Counted from the first letter of the stretch, positions 26,624 to 37,039 are shown. The stretch is 64,000 nucleotides of DNA from Syntrophaceae bacterium (GCA_025355345.1 JANXZU010000017.1:1-64000), one strand, 5' to 3'. A program made the numbers and translations. Notes: generated by a model from the letters alone, not told the origin.

Positions 26624-27745
26624 CTAATCCAGCCGTTTTTTGAAGCGGCTGATTGAAGCAGAAAAGACGATTGTTCCTAAAATGGCCAGTGCCAGATATT
26701 GATGCCACAGGATTTCTAAACCTACACCTTTGAGAAATATCCCCCGGATGATAACTAAAAAATAGCGCAGAGGGTTTATATAAGTCAGCCACTGAACCAC
26801 CTCCGGCATGTTGGAGATGGGGAAGACAAAGCCGCTCAGAAAAAAAGCAGGCATAAGAAAAAAGAAGGTGGACATCATTGCCTGCTGCTGTGTGGCGGAG
26901 ATGGTCGAAATAAAAAGCCCGGTTCCCAAAGTCGATAGCAAAAACAGACACGTTGCAAAAAATAAAAGCAGAATGCTGCCATTGAGCGGTATGCCAAACC
27001 AGAAAATGGCGGCCAGGATGATAGCAAACATTTGACCCAGAGAAATAATTATATAAGGAATTGTCTTGGCGATAATAAACTCCGAGGCCTTTAAAGGCGT
27101 CACGATTAGTTGCTCCATCGTGCCTCCTTCTTTTTCTTTGATAATCGCCATAGATGTCAAAAGCAATGATATGAACATAACCAAAAAGGCGACAATTCCC
27201 GGAACGAAGAAGTATTGACTATCCAGATTGGGGTTGTACCAGGTTCGAATGCGGGCGTCAATCTGTGCATAGTTCAACTGCCGAGCATATAGTTCGCGGA
27301 TGGTTTCGCGATTATATTTGCCGATAACAGAGGAAGTGTAAGCCATTCGAACATTAGCCATGTTACTCATGCTGCCGTCGGCCAGAATCTGGATTGGCGC
27401 TGTTTGTCCCTTTCGAATAATGTCCGCAAAATCAGGGTTTATTTTAATACCCATATCAACTTTGCGTCGCAGCAACAACTCATCGAGTTCACGATCATCG
27501 CTTACCTTATATCGAATATGGAAAATATTGCTGCTGGTGAAATCTTCCACAAGTTTGCGGCTTTCGTAAGTTTGCGAATAATCCAGAAGTGCCACGCTGA
27601 TATTGCGAATGTCGTAATTTACAACATAACCGAAAACAAGCAGCTGTATAAAAGGGGAAACAAAAAGCAGCACACGATAGCGCTTGTCCCGCAGCACCTG
27701 AATGAATTCTTTACGCACAAGTTCTCTTATTCTCAGCCAGCTCAT
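26624..27745 (-). CDS. ABC-2 type transporter permease (YbhR/YbhS-like)
   Basis: MSWLRIRELVRKEFIQVLRDKRYRVLLFVSPFIQLLVFGYVV; KEKEGGTMEQLIVTPL. Confidence 0.93.
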   Translation of the reverse strand: MSWLRIRELVRKEFIQVLRDKRYRVLLFVSPFIQLLVFGYVVNYDIRNISVALLDYSQTYESRKLVEDFTSSNIFHIRYKVSDDRELDELLLRRKVDMGIKINPDFADIIRKGQTAPIQILADGSMSNMANVRMAYTSSVIGKYNRETIRELYARQLNYAQIDARIRTWYNPNLDSQYFFVPGIVAFLVMFISLLLTSMAIIKEKEGGTMEQLIVTPLKASEFIIAKTIPYIIISLGQMFAIILAAIFWFGIPLNGSILLLFFATCLFLLSTLGTGLFISTISATQQQAMMSTFFFLMPAFFLSGFVFPISNMPEVVQWLTYINPLRYFLVIIRGIFLKGVGLEILWHQYLALAILGTIVFSASISRFKKRLD

Positions 27746-28875
27746 AGACCTTCTTTTTTTAACAATCTGTAGTTTAATGCAGTTAATATTATGAACATCA
27801 TTCCTAAAACCAGCATGCTGGGCCAAAGATAAGCAAAACCCAGATTCCGCAAATATATGCCACCCAGGATATCAATATAGTATCTTGCGGGAACGATATA
27901 AGTAACCAATTGCAGAATAGTCGGCATATTGATAATGGGAAAGACAAAGTCGGAAAGCAAAACAGAAGGCAAATAGGTCAGCATAAACGCCATCTGGTTG
28001 GCGATGAGCTGTGATTTTGTGGCATTAGAAATTAATAGTCCCAGAGCCAGTGCGACTCCCAGATAAAGGGAGGTAGCAGCCATCATCAGCCAGAAATTTC
28101 CCTTCATGACTACGCCGAATAGCAATTGGCCTAAAAGAATGGCTATTAACACATCTGTCAGTCCGATGACAAAATAAGGAAGAGCTTTGCCTAATAGTAA
28201 TTCACCGGCTCGAATCGGCAGCGATTTGATCGTTTCCATTGTTCCATTTTCATATTCTCTGGCAATGATCAGCGAGGTCAAAAAAGCGCAAACCAGCATG
28301 ATGATAATTGCTATAATTCCGGGTACAATGAAATTGCGGCTTTCCAGATCTTCATTAAACCAGACACGGATGCGGCCGTCCACGGGAGGCTTGATCTTTT
28401 CCATGCCCTGCCGATTCAGGAAATTAAAAAGGAGTGTTTGGTTATATTGTTCGGTGAAAGCCATCATGTATCCGTTAATGATGCCGGCAAAATTGGGATC
28501 GCTACCGTCGATGATTATCTGAAGCGGCGTTTCCCGATTGGCGCTCAGGTTCTTCATGAAGTCGGGCGGAATGATGATGGCGACCGCTGCGCGGTCATGA
28601 TCCAGATAATCGGCTGCATCCTTAGTTTTTGCTAATTGCGTGGCGACATGAAAATAGGGAGATGCATCAAGCTTGCGGATGAAATCGCGGCTCATTTCGG
28701 AATGATCATAATCAACAATGACTGTTTCTACGTTATCAACATCCAGGCTCAGGGCATAACCAAAAAGGATTACCAATAGAAAAGGAATGGCAAAGGCCAT
28801 ATACAGGCTGCGGTAGTCTCTGATCAGATGATAAAATTCTTTGCGGACCAGCGCTTTGATTCTCAAAAAATTCAA
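27742..28875 (-). CDS. ABC-2 type transporter permease
   Basis: ALVRKEFYHLIRDYRSLYMAFAIPFLLVILFGYALSLDV; AREYENGTMETIKSLPI. Confidence 0.93.
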   Translation of the reverse strand: MNFLRIKALVRKEFYHLIRDYRSLYMAFAIPFLLVILFGYALSLDVDNVETVIVDYDHSEMSRDFIRKLDASPYFHVATQLAKTKDAADYLDHDRAAVAIIIPPDFMKNLSANRETPLQIIIDGSDPNFAGIINGYMMAFTEQYNQTLLFNFLNRQGMEKIKPPVDGRIRVWFNEDLESRNFIVPGIIAIIIMLVCAFLTSLIIAREYENGTMETIKSLPIRAGELLLGKALPYFVIGLTDVLIAILLGQLLFGVVMKGNFWLMMAATSLYLGVALALGLLISNATKSQLIANQMAFMLTYLPSVLLSDFVFPIINMPTILQLVTYIVPARYYIDILGGIYLRNLGFAYLWPSMLVLGMMFIILTALNYRLLKKEGL

Positions 28876-29627
28876 GAGTCGCTCCTCTTCATCAAAGTTA
28901 TAAAAGCATCGTTCAGATCGGCAGCAGGATTATGCGGGCAGGTGTCGGCAATGATTTCGGCAGGTGTTCCCGACGCCACAATATTGCCGGCATTAATCAT
29001 AACGATCCTTTCGCAGAAGCGCGCCTCGTCCATATAATGCGTGGTAACGAATATAGTTATCCCTTCTTTGGCCAGTTGCTTAATGAAATTCCAGAAATGT
29101 TGTCTTGTGACCGGATCAACTCCGGAAGTAGGCTCATCCAGAAATAAAATATCCGGCTTGTGCAAAAGAGAACATCCCAGCGCCAGTCTTTGACGCCAAC
29201 CCTGTGGCAATTCTCTTGTCAATCGATTGCGTACTGCCTGTAATCTGGCGATATCCAAAACCCAGTTGATGCGTTCTTTCCATTGATCCTCCGGGACACT
29301 ATAAACACCAAGATAGAAGCGCAAATTTTCGAAAGGCGTTAAGTCTTCATAGAGAGAAAATTTTTGTGACATGTAGCCGATGGAATGCTTAATTTCTTCG
29401 GAATCTTTCATAATGTTATGCCCGGCAACAAAGCCATCTCCGGATGTAGGCGTAATGATGCCGCACAGCATGCGAATGGTAGTTGATTTCCCTGAGCCGT
29501 TGGCGCCTAGAAATCCGAATATTTCACCTTTATTAACGGAGAAAGAAATTTTATTAACGGCGACAAAATCGCCGAATTTCTTTTCTAAATTATTAACAGA
29601 GACGGAATTAGAGTTGGAAAGTGTCAT
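28872..29627 (-). CDS. ABC transporter ATP-binding protein
   Basis: GANGSGKSTT Walker A, LPQGWRQRLALGCSLLHKPDILFLDEPTSGVDP. Confidence 0.95.
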   Translation of the reverse strand: MTLSNSNSVSVNNLEKKFGDFVAVNKISFSVNKGEIFGFLGANGSGKSTTIRMLCGIITPTSGDGFVAGHNIMKDSEEIKHSIGYMSQKFSLYEDLTPFENLRFYLGVYSVPEDQWKERINWVLDIARLQAVRNRLTRELPQGWRQRLALGCSLLHKPDILFLDEPTSGVDPVTRQHFWNFIKQLAKEGITIFVTTHYMDEARFCERIVMINAGNIVASGTPAEIIADTCPHNPAADLNDAFITLMKRSDS

Positions 29628-30393
29628 GTGCCAATCCCTTATCTACTTCTTTTATTCGTTCGATTATCGCCTCTTCCAGAGTGTTGAATGTGCCGCGAAT
29701 AACCGCCGGTGTGGCCGTGTCCAGAAGAATGGAATTATGCAGCAGGCCGAGTTGGTCGCACAATTCTCCTTCGTCTAGATAAGCGGTGGAAACAAGAATG
29801 GTCATACCTTCCTTTTTCATGCTGCCTAATATTTCCCAGAATTCATGCCGCGATACAGGGTCAACACCGTTTGTCGGTTCGTCTAGAACCAGCAATTGCG
29901 GTTCGTGTACCAGCACGCAGGCCAGTCCCAGTTTTTGTTTCATGCCCCCGGAAAGATTACCTGCCAGTCTATCCACAAAAGGCAGCAAGTTGGAGAACCC
30001 CAGATATTTTTCTTTGCGCTTTTTTCTTTCCCCGCTCGCTATGCCAAAAACATCCATAAAAAAATTAATGTTTTCATCGACAGTCAGATCCTGATACAGA
30101 CCGAACCGCTGTGGCATATAGCCGATTATGTTTTTTATTTTTCTCCTATCGGCAACGACATTGAGGCCGCCTACAAGAATATCTCCCTGAGTTGGTTTGA
30201 TCATAGTGGCAATCAGCCGCAGAAGAGTTGATTTGCCGGCGCCGTCGGAACCGACCAAACCAAAAATATTGCCCTTGTCGACAGAGAAAGAAACGTCCCT
30301 AACAGCCTCGACCAAATCAAAGCGCAAAGTAACGTTTTTAACTTCCACCATGAGCCGGGAACTTTTCTGCGGAGTGATCATTGAGTCGCTCAC
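29608..30393 (-). CDS. ABC transporter ATP-binding protein
   Basis: GSDGAGKSTLLRL, LSGGMKQKLGLACVLVHEPQLLVLDEPTNGVDP. Confidence 0.95.
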   Translation of the reverse strand: MSDSMITPQKSSRLMVEVKNVTLRFDLVEAVRDVSFSVDKGNIFGLVGSDGAGKSTLLRLIATMIKPTQGDILVGGLNVVADRRKIKNIIGYMPQRFGLYQDLTVDENINFFMDVFGIASGERKKRKEKYLGFSNLLPFVDRLAGNLSGGMKQKLGLACVLVHEPQLLVLDEPTNGVDPVSRHEFWEILGSMKKEGMTILVSTAYLDEGELCDQLGLLHNSILLDTATPAVIRGTFNTLEEAIIERIKEVDKGLAHDTFQL

Positions 30394-31217
30394 TATTGCG
30401 CCAGCAAGGCATCAGCTGGCATGCCGGATTTGAGTTCAAAGCTGGGATTGGCAATGGATACCTTAACCAGATACACAAGCTTAACACGTTCTTTTTTTGT
30501 TTGGATGATTTTTGGCGTAAATTCTCCTTCGGGGGAGATGAAAGATACATGTCCTGCGTAGCTTTTGCCGGGGAATGTATCTACTTTAACATCAACTTTT
30601 TGGTTGGGTTTGACTTTGCCGATTGCAGTTTCATCAACGAATATTTTCAGATCAACACGGGAAAGATCGGAAACGGTGATTACTTCGCGCCCGGCATTTA
30701 CGGTTTCACCGGGTTCGATATTGCGGCTGGTTACGATACCGTCCATTGGTGATTTTAACCGGGTATAGCCAAGCTGGATAGAGACCAGTTTTAAAACTGA
30801 TTCGCTTTCGGCAAGCCTTGATTTGGCCAATTCATAGACCAGCTTCACTGAGTCGCGTTCTTTTTCCGTGACCACACCTTTGCTGAATAGCTCTTCAAAA
30901 CGCTTATAGTTCTTTTCAGCATCTTTAAAAGTATCTTGAACGCTTTTTGCGTTTGCTCTGGCTTGATCATAACGGGATGAAAATTCCGCCCGGTCCAGCT
31001 CAGCGATAATCTGGTCTTTAGTAACTGGTTGTCCCTCCTGAATATTGACTTGAGCTACGCGTCCGGGCACCTGAAATGATAATTTGGCCTGCGTTGTTTC
31101 GATAGTGCCGGAATAAAAAAGTTCTTTTTGCTGATTATTTTTCTGGCCGAAATAAACAAATGACGCTACCCCGACAAAAAATATTATAAACACAATAATG
31201 ATAATTTTCTTTTTCAC
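30393..31217 (-). CDS. HlyD family efflux adaptor
   Basis: GTIETTQAKLSFQVPGRVAQVNIQEGQPVTKDQIIAELD; SPMDGIVTSRNIEPGETVNAG. Confidence 0.93.
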   Translation of the reverse strand: MKKKIIIIVFIIFFVGVASFVYFGQKNNQQKELFYSGTIETTQAKLSFQVPGRVAQVNIQEGQPVTKDQIIAELDRAEFSSRYDQARANAKSVQDTFKDAEKNYKRFEELFSKGVVTEKERDSVKLVYELAKSRLAESESVLKLVSIQLGYTRLKSPMDGIVTSRNIEPGETVNAGREVITVSDLSRVDLKIFVDETAIGKVKPNQKVDVKVDTFPGKSYAGHVSFISPEGEFTPKIIQTKKERVKLVYLVKVSIANPSFELKSGMPADALLAQ

Positions 31218-31287
31218 TGCTTTCCTCCAATTTATATTTCATTCCGCACTATTTTCCCTGCTGCCTATTGGGATTACAGCATGTCTT

Positions 31288-31932
31288 TTATCGCTTTATT
31301 GCCTTAATCACCAACTGGGCTACTTCGTCGCCCAACCCACCCTTTAATCGTTTATCATGAGCTTTAATGTCATTAGGTATCCATAGCTGTCTGTCTTTTA
31401 TTGGTACACTTCCCTTGTAGAAAAGAATTGTTCCAATAATCATCATGTGGATAAGAAAAGGATTGGTTTCAGTAAATATTTCTTGCTTCTTCCCTTTATC
31501 GAGAATACCAATCAAAATTGTTATCACTGACGCTATGTCTTCAATTACAACGAGTGGCAGAGTTGCGCCACCGCCGGCAATCTCCCTCATCATAATCGGC
31601 GGCAATTCCGGATTTTTATCCGCATTAGCGGCTATGCAATTTACATAAGCCTTTAGTTTTTCTATCGGGTCATCAACTTTAGCCACAGCTTCAGCAATAT
31701 TCTGGGCGGTGTTGCCCAGAACCTGATGGATCACATTGGCATAAAGAGTATCTTTATCGCCGATTTGATAATAGAGAGTAGCTTTGTTTACACCAGCGCA
31801 CTCCGCAATTTCATCCACATGAGTTCCACTGTAGCCCTTTTCGGCAAATACGGCACGTGCCGCCACTAAAATCTTCTCCGCGGTTTTGCCGGGTTTTTCC
31901 AGATCAATATTTTTTTTAATCAAACGCATCAC
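31288..31932 (-). CDS. TetR family transcriptional regulator
   Basis: AEKILVAARAVFAEKGYSGTHVDEIAECAGVNKATLYYQIGDKDTLY. Confidence 0.95.
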   Translation of the reverse strand: MMRLIKKNIDLEKPGKTAEKILVAARAVFAEKGYSGTHVDEIAECAGVNKATLYYQIGDKDTLYANVIHQVLGNTAQNIAEAVAKVDDPIEKLKAYVNCIAANADKNPELPPIMMREIAGGGATLPLVVIEDIASVITILIGILDKGKKQEIFTETNPFLIHMMIIGTILFYKGSVPIKDRQLWIPNDIKAHDKRLKGGLGDEVAQLVIKAIKR

Positions 31933-31967
31933 TAATTCCCTTGTTTTTAAAATATTCTATCGACAAA

Positions 31968-33311
31968 TTACTGGATAATGACTCCCATAGCTCTTTGCAG
32001 TTTGGCATAATTTATATTGTAATCGCCCAGGGCATTGGCATATTCAGATTTTGCTTTGGTAAGCAGAGTCTGAGCTTCCAAGACTTCAGTGGAAGTGGCG
32101 ACTCTTTCCTTGTATCTCTCTTCAGAAATGCGGAAATTTTCTTCGGCTTGTTCAATTACTTTCTGGGAAACGGCAATCTGTTTTTCCGCTTCCTGCAAAA
32201 TCAGGGATGCATATTTAATTTCCAGGGCGACTTGATCGTTCAATTCTCTTTGCGCGCCAAGCGCTTGATTTTCTTTGGCAGTGCTGGCATCCACCCGGAA
32301 TTTCGTCTTGCCCCATTCCCAGAAATTCCAACTGGCCACACCCATAACATACCAGCTTTCCGCATCTTTAAAGTCACTGCCAGCAACAGAAGGATTATCG
32401 CCAAAACGTCCGTAGTTAGCAACAAGGCTCAGTGTCGGGAAATACTCGCTACGTGCCGTATTAACCAACTTCCCTGCCTGCTTTGCTCTTAGCGATGCAA
32501 TCTTCAATTCAGGGCGGTTTTGCAGAGCTATTTCAAAACATTCTTCCAATGATTTTTCAAAGGGCTGATATTTAAGCACGTCGGCTATCTCCACCGGAGC
32601 AAATATCTTGCGTTTTAAAACAGTATTAAAACGGGCTTTGGTTAACTCAACAGCGTTCTGAGCTTTAACCAGCGATTGTTTGCCATTAGCCAGCTCTACT
32701 TCGGCACGCAGTAAATCGTTCTTGGGAATCATTCCGACCTTGAAATAATTCAAGGCGACCTCGCGATGGGCGGTGAGCATCTCCACAGACTGGCGCGCTG
32801 TTTCCATAATTTTTTGCGCGCGCAAAATGTCATAATAGGCAATCTTTACATCCTGCACGACATCCTGCCTTTTGGCTATTTCCTCGATCTGGGCTGCATC
32901 TTCAGCGATTTTAGTTGCCTGATAATTGGCAATCAATCCCCCGCCGACAAAAAGAGGCTGCCTGGCTTCGATCGTCCAGTTGTAATTATCTTTCGTTCCT
33001 GCCGGGATTTCCATTCCATTTAAGGCAGAAAAAGGAGGTACTGGTGGAAGACCCTGAAACCGGGAAAATGGCGCCTCATTCAAGCGTGTGTAACTATAGG
33101 ATGTGTTAAGTTTTGGCAGGAAGCCCGTAATGGCTTCTCTTTTTTGAGCAGTGGCCGCTTTAACCCCCTCTTTGGCCATGTCTAAAACGATACTATTTTT
33201 TAGAGCAATTTCAATACTCGATTCCAGAGTTAAAGGTTCTGCTGCAATGGCTATAAAAGGGACAAGCACAGCTGCAAATAATGTTATTAAGCACAAGCTT
33301 TTAATGTTCAT
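31968..33311 (-). CDS. TolC family outer membrane protein
   Basis: EPLTLESSIEIALKNS...LNTSYSYTRLNEAPFSRF...FRISEERYKERVATSTEVLEAQTLLTKAKSEYANALGDYNINYAKLQRAMG. Confidence 0.94.
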   Translation of the reverse strand: MNIKSLCLITLFAAVLVPFIAIAAEPLTLESSIEIALKNSIVLDMAKEGVKAATAQKREAITGFLPKLNTSYSYTRLNEAPFSRFQGLPPVPPFSALNGMEIPAGTKDNYNWTIEARQPLFVGGGLIANYQATKIAEDAAQIEEIAKRQDVVQDVKIAYYDILRAQKIMETARQSVEMLTAHREVALNYFKVGMIPKNDLLRAEVELANGKQSLVKAQNAVELTKARFNTVLKRKIFAPVEIADVLKYQPFEKSLEECFEIALQNRPELKIASLRAKQAGKLVNTARSEYFPTLSLVANYGRFGDNPSVAGSDFKDAESWYVMGVASWNFWEWGKTKFRVDASTAKENQALGAQRELNDQVALEIKYASLILQEAEKQIAVSQKVIEQAEENFRISEERYKERVATSTEVLEAQTLLTKAKSEYANALGDYNINYAKLQRAMGVIIQ

Positions 33312-33357
33312 TTATTTACCCCCACGTAAAATAGTATCCAAGGCTGATTATAAATTT

Positions 33358-33382
33358 AACCGTATGGTTTAACCGTATGGTT
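33358..33382. promoter_or_regulatory. Tandem AACCGTATGGTT operator-like sites upstream of the efflux operon
   Basis: AACCGTATGGTT t AACCGTATGGTT: two identical 12-bp inverted repeats (AACC-N4-GGTT) just upstream of tolC in a TetR-containing operon. Confidence 0.7.
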
Positions 33383-33738
33383 AAATATTTCAAAAGAAAT
33401 GTCAAGAACAATTTTTTAAATTTTTTATCTATCTATAAAATAGTGAATTATTATTGACTTGGCTAATTGTTTAGTTTATTGTTTTTCTAAATTTATAATA
33501 ATAAATAGCAGTAACAGAATAAATGCCATATTGACGCAAAAAAGCGGGTAAGATTTATCTGTTGAGTATATACGCAGTATGGCTGAGACAGGTTTAACAG
33601 ACAGGCAAAGTTATAACGGAATTGTGTTTTTATTCGGGTTCGGGAATTGCCAACATATTGGCAGCTAAAGTCGCTTGTATCCTGCGCATAATTAACATAT
33701 AGTCGATCCATTGTTTTTAAAAGCATAAGGAGACCGAA

Positions 33739-34743
33739 ATGCAAGTTAGTCGTCATAAGGTTTATGAAAATAAGAAATTTCGACCGAAAGATATATCCGG
33801 CGTGCTGGTTTCCATTATGGATGAATTAGGTGTTCCGGAAGATGCACTGGAGATTACCGGAACATTCAAAGCGAAAAGCGGTGCAACGGAAAGAAGATCG
33901 ATGGATTTGTCCGATCTTGCCGCTGTCCGTGATTTTGAAGGGCAAACCAACGCAATAATGGTATCCTATCCTACGGATCTTATCAAAGCTAACACTAAAG
34001 ATAATGCCATTACTTTCTGTAACTATGAGGACGGTATTTTGGTGAATGTATCCACCACCAACTTTCCCTCGATTCAAAGTATTATGGATAAGATTGAAGA
34101 TCAGCTCAAACTGGTTGAGAGACTGGGAAAACCAATAGGCAAATCCAAAAATATTTCCGTTGAAAGAGCTGAAAGAGTAGAAAGAACGGAAAGACCTGAA
34201 AAAGTTGAAAGAACCGAAAGATCTGAAAGAGTAGAAAGAGATGAAAGAAAGGCGGAAATAGAGATAATGGAAAGCACAATATCAAATCGCGAATTTTCTA
34301 AATCACCATCTTGTTTTTTGGCCTACAGGTTTAATGCCCGGGTGAAATTCCTCGCGCCGGAAGTATCGCGCTTTCTCACCTTGATGGATATTAAAGTTGT
34401 ATCCGGTCTTGGAAATGAACGGCGGAGCGCAGCGCGGAAAGTATCAGGCCACCAAAAATCAAGTTATGATTTTTTTATCTATCTGATTACGCAGGATGAT
34501 GAAAGCACCTGGACTAAAGAGGATTTGGCCCTGGCCTTTAGTGAAGGAGTGCCGGTCATAATATTGATGGAAAAAGGAGCAAAAGCCGGCAAGGAAATCA
34601 TCGGCGGACATGAGTACATTGAATTTGACCCTGATCACATCGGAGATACTTTTATTGCTATTCTGGAAGCGATAAATTTCATGAAGGATCAGAGAGTGCA
34701 AGATAATGATCAGCAATCTAGTTTGCCCGACGATTTAATTTGA
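33739..34743 (+). CDS. Putative TIR-like domain protein with (ERx)n linker and unknown N-terminal domain
   Basis: C-terminal SPSCFLAYRFNARVKFLAPEVSRFLTLMDIKVVSG...YDFFIYLITQDDESTWTKEDLALAFSEGVPVIILMEKG resembles TIR strand/helix order with W...E helix. Confidence 0.7.
   Translation: MQVSRHKVYENKKFRPKDISGVLVSIMDELGVPEDALEITGTFKAKSGATERRSMDLSDLAAVRDFEGQTNAIMVSYPTDLIKANTKDNAITFCNYEDGILVNVSTTNFPSIQSIMDKIEDQLKLVERLGKPIGKSKNISVERAERVERTERPEKVERTERSERVERDERKAEIEIMESTISNREFSKSPSCFLAYRFNARVKFLAPEVSRFLTLMDIKVVSGLGNERRSAARKVSGHQKSSYDFFIYLITQDDESTWTKEDLALAFSEGVPVIILMEKGAKAGKEIIGGHEYIEFDPDHIGDTFIAILEAINFMKDQRVQDNDQQSSLPDDLI
34162..34251 (+). repeat. 9-bp minisatellite GAAAGANNN x10 encoding (E-R/K-x)10
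   Basis: gaaagagct gaaagagta gaaagaacg gaaagacct gaaaaagtt gaaagaacc gaaagatct gaaagagta gaaagagat gaaagaaag. Confidence 0.95.
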
Positions 34744-34798
34744 AAAAAGTAATTATCATTGATGGTCTGTTAATAGTACAGAATAAATATATCCTGGC

Positions 34799-36160
34799 CT
34801 ATGCCAGCATCTTTTCCACGACATCCGCTATACGGCGGCAGTATGTTTGGGTTTCTTCTTTAGTGGGGCCTTCCACCATGATGCGGCACATATTCTGAGT
34901 CCCCGAGTAGCGCACCAGCACGCGGCCTTTGTCGCCCAGCTTCTTTTCAACCTCTTTGATGGCTGCTATTATTTCCGGTACGGTTTCTATCTCCGGCTTT
35001 CTTTTTACATCAATATTGATGAGCATTTGAGGAAATACGGACATGACGCTGGCCATCTCCGATAGCGGTTTGCCATCTTTTTTCATGGCAGCAAGCACTT
35101 GCAGTGCGGTAATCAAGCCATCGCCTGTTGTATGATGATCCAGGAAAATTAAATGGCCGGAATCCTCTCCGCCAATAACAGCGCCACGAGCCATCATCTC
35201 TTCAAGCACGTAGCGGTCGCCTACTTGGGCAAAAACAGAATCAATGCCGAGTTTCTGGAATGCAACAGATAATCCCAAATTGCTCATAACAGTGCGTACC
35301 ACAAAATTGTTTTTCAGCTTGCCTTCTTTTTTCAGAATGGCTGAGCAAATAGCCAGCAATCTGTCGCCGGAAAGAACTTGTCCTTTTTCATCCACGGCAA
35401 TCACCCGGTCACCATCTCCGTCAAAGGCAAAGCCGACATCGGCCTTTTGCCGTAACACTTCGGCAGCGAGTGCTTCCGGGTGTTGCGATCCGCAATTAAG
35501 GTTGATGTTTTTGCCGTCGGGTTGATCAAACATGGATGTAACCTCAACTCCCAGTTCCGAAAAAACGGCAGGTGCAACTCGATACGTCGCGCCGTTACTG
35601 CAATCCAGGACAACTTTCATTCCTTCCGGGTTGATTTCCTGCGGAAAAGCTGATTTGAGAAAATCAACGTACCGGCCGGAGGCGTCATCCATTCGGGACA
35701 ACTTTCCCAGCTCTTTAGGTGCGGGGTGGAGTTTGTGCATGTTATTGGCAAAAATTAATTCTTCGATTGAATTTTCTTTTTCATCGGAGAGCTTAAAGCC
35801 GTCACCTTTGAAAATCTTTATGCCGTTGTCCTGCATGGGATTGTGGGAAGCGGAAATAACTATGCCCGCATCGGCGCGCATGTTTTGCGTTAGAAAGGCA
35901 ATCGCAGGTGTGGGAATTACGCCCACGGAAATGGCATTAACACCCATTGAACAAATGCCGGAAACAATCGCGGCCTCAAACATATCGCCGGATAGTCGCG
36001 TGTCTTTCCCGATGACAATTCGCGCTGTATGCCCCTGCCTTTTAGAAAGGTAAGCAATGGCTCTGCCTACATTTAAAGCCATTTCCGCCGTCATCGGATG
36101 CTGGTTGGAAATGCCACGGATGCCATCTGTGCCGAAAAGTTTCCCCATCATAACCTCCAT
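34799..36160 (-). CDS. glmM: Phosphoglucosamine mutase
   Basis: GKLFGTDGIRGISN, VISASHNPMQDNGIKIF, FDGDGDRV, VRYSGTQNMCRIMVEG. Confidence 0.97.
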   Translation of the reverse strand: MEVMMGKLFGTDGIRGISNQHPMTAEMALNVGRAIAYLSKRQGHTARIVIGKDTRLSGDMFEAAIVSGICSMGVNAISVGVIPTPAIAFLTQNMRADAGIVISASHNPMQDNGIKIFKGDGFKLSDEKENSIEELIFANNMHKLHPAPKELGKLSRMDDASGRYVDFLKSAFPQEINPEGMKVVLDCSNGATYRVAPAVFSELGVEVTSMFDQPDGKNINLNCGSQHPEALAAEVLRQKADVGFAFDGDGDRVIAVDEKGQVLSGDRLLAICSAILKKEGKLKNNFVVRTVMSNLGLSVAFQKLGIDSVFAQVGDRYVLEEMMARGAVIGGEDSGHLIFLDHHTTGDGLITALQVLAAMKKDGKPLSEMASVMSVFPQMLINIDVKRKPEIETVPEIIAAIKEVEKKLGDKGRVLVRYSGTQNMCRIMVEGPTKEETQTYCRRIADVVEKMLA

Positions 36161-36258
36161 TTTATATAATATTTTGTACCTTAGAGATTTTATTTTTGCA
36201 ACAAGGAAAACAAATGTTTGAGATTGTTTTTAATTATATTTTGTGGGAAAATATATGA

Positions 36259-37026
36259 ATGAAGCGAAAAATAATCAAGATCGATGAAGACAAATGCACC
36301 GGCTGCGGTTTGTGCGTACCTGGTTGCCAAGAAGAAGCAATTAAAATTATCGATGGCAAGGCAAAGCTGGTTGGCGATGTTTTCTGTGACGGTCTGGGCG
36401 CTTGTCTGGGCGAATGCCCCGAAGGTGCGCTTTCCATCGAAGAGCGGGAAGCAGATCATTTCGATGAAAAGATTGTTCAGGAAACGATAGCGCGCAAAAA
36501 GCGCGAAGCGGCTCAAGCCACTACTCATAAACCAGTGCCGCAGAGTTTTGGTGCTTTTAGCCCCGAATCTCACGGTTGCCCCGGTTCAGCTCATGCTGTA
36601 TTTGAAAGAAAGGTCCAGGCCACAGCTCATAAAGGTGCAAGGCAATCTGAACTAACGCACTGGCCTATTCAACTTCACCTGGTTAATCCCGTTGCCGAAT
36701 TTTTTAGCGGAAAAGATGTTGTGCTTGCCGCCGATTGCGTAGCTTATAGTCTGCCCGATTTTCATGAAAGATTTCTGAAGGGCAAAAGCCTGGCCATTGC
36801 CTGTCCGAAACTTGATGAAGGACAGGATGTCTACGTGGAAAAAATACGCAAGATGGTGGAGAAATCTAAAATCAATACACTAACGGTAATTATGATGGAA
36901 GTGCCCTGCTGCCGTGGCCTGATACAAATTGCTAATGCGGCTCTGCAGGGAGCAAACAGAAAAGTCCCTCTGAAGGCAATTATCGTCAGCACTCATGGCG
37001 ATGTGCTTTCCGAAGAATGGGTTTAG
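36259..37026 (+). CDS. 4Fe-4S ferredoxin domain protein
   Basis: CTGCGLCVPGCQEEAIKII and CDGLGACLGECPEGAL. Confidence 0.9.
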   Translation: MKRKIIKIDEDKCTGCGLCVPGCQEEAIKIIDGKAKLVGDVFCDGLGACLGECPEGALSIEEREADHFDEKIVQETIARKKREAAQATTHKPVPQSFGAFSPESHGCPGSAHAVFERKVQATAHKGARQSELTHWPIQLHLVNPVAEFFSGKDVVLAADCVAYSLPDFHERFLKGKSLAIACPKLDEGQDVYVEKIRKMVEKSKINTLTVIMMEVPCCRGLIQIANAALQGANRKVPLKAIIVSTHGDVLSEEWV

Positions 37027-37039
37027 GTTAGTATCAAAT

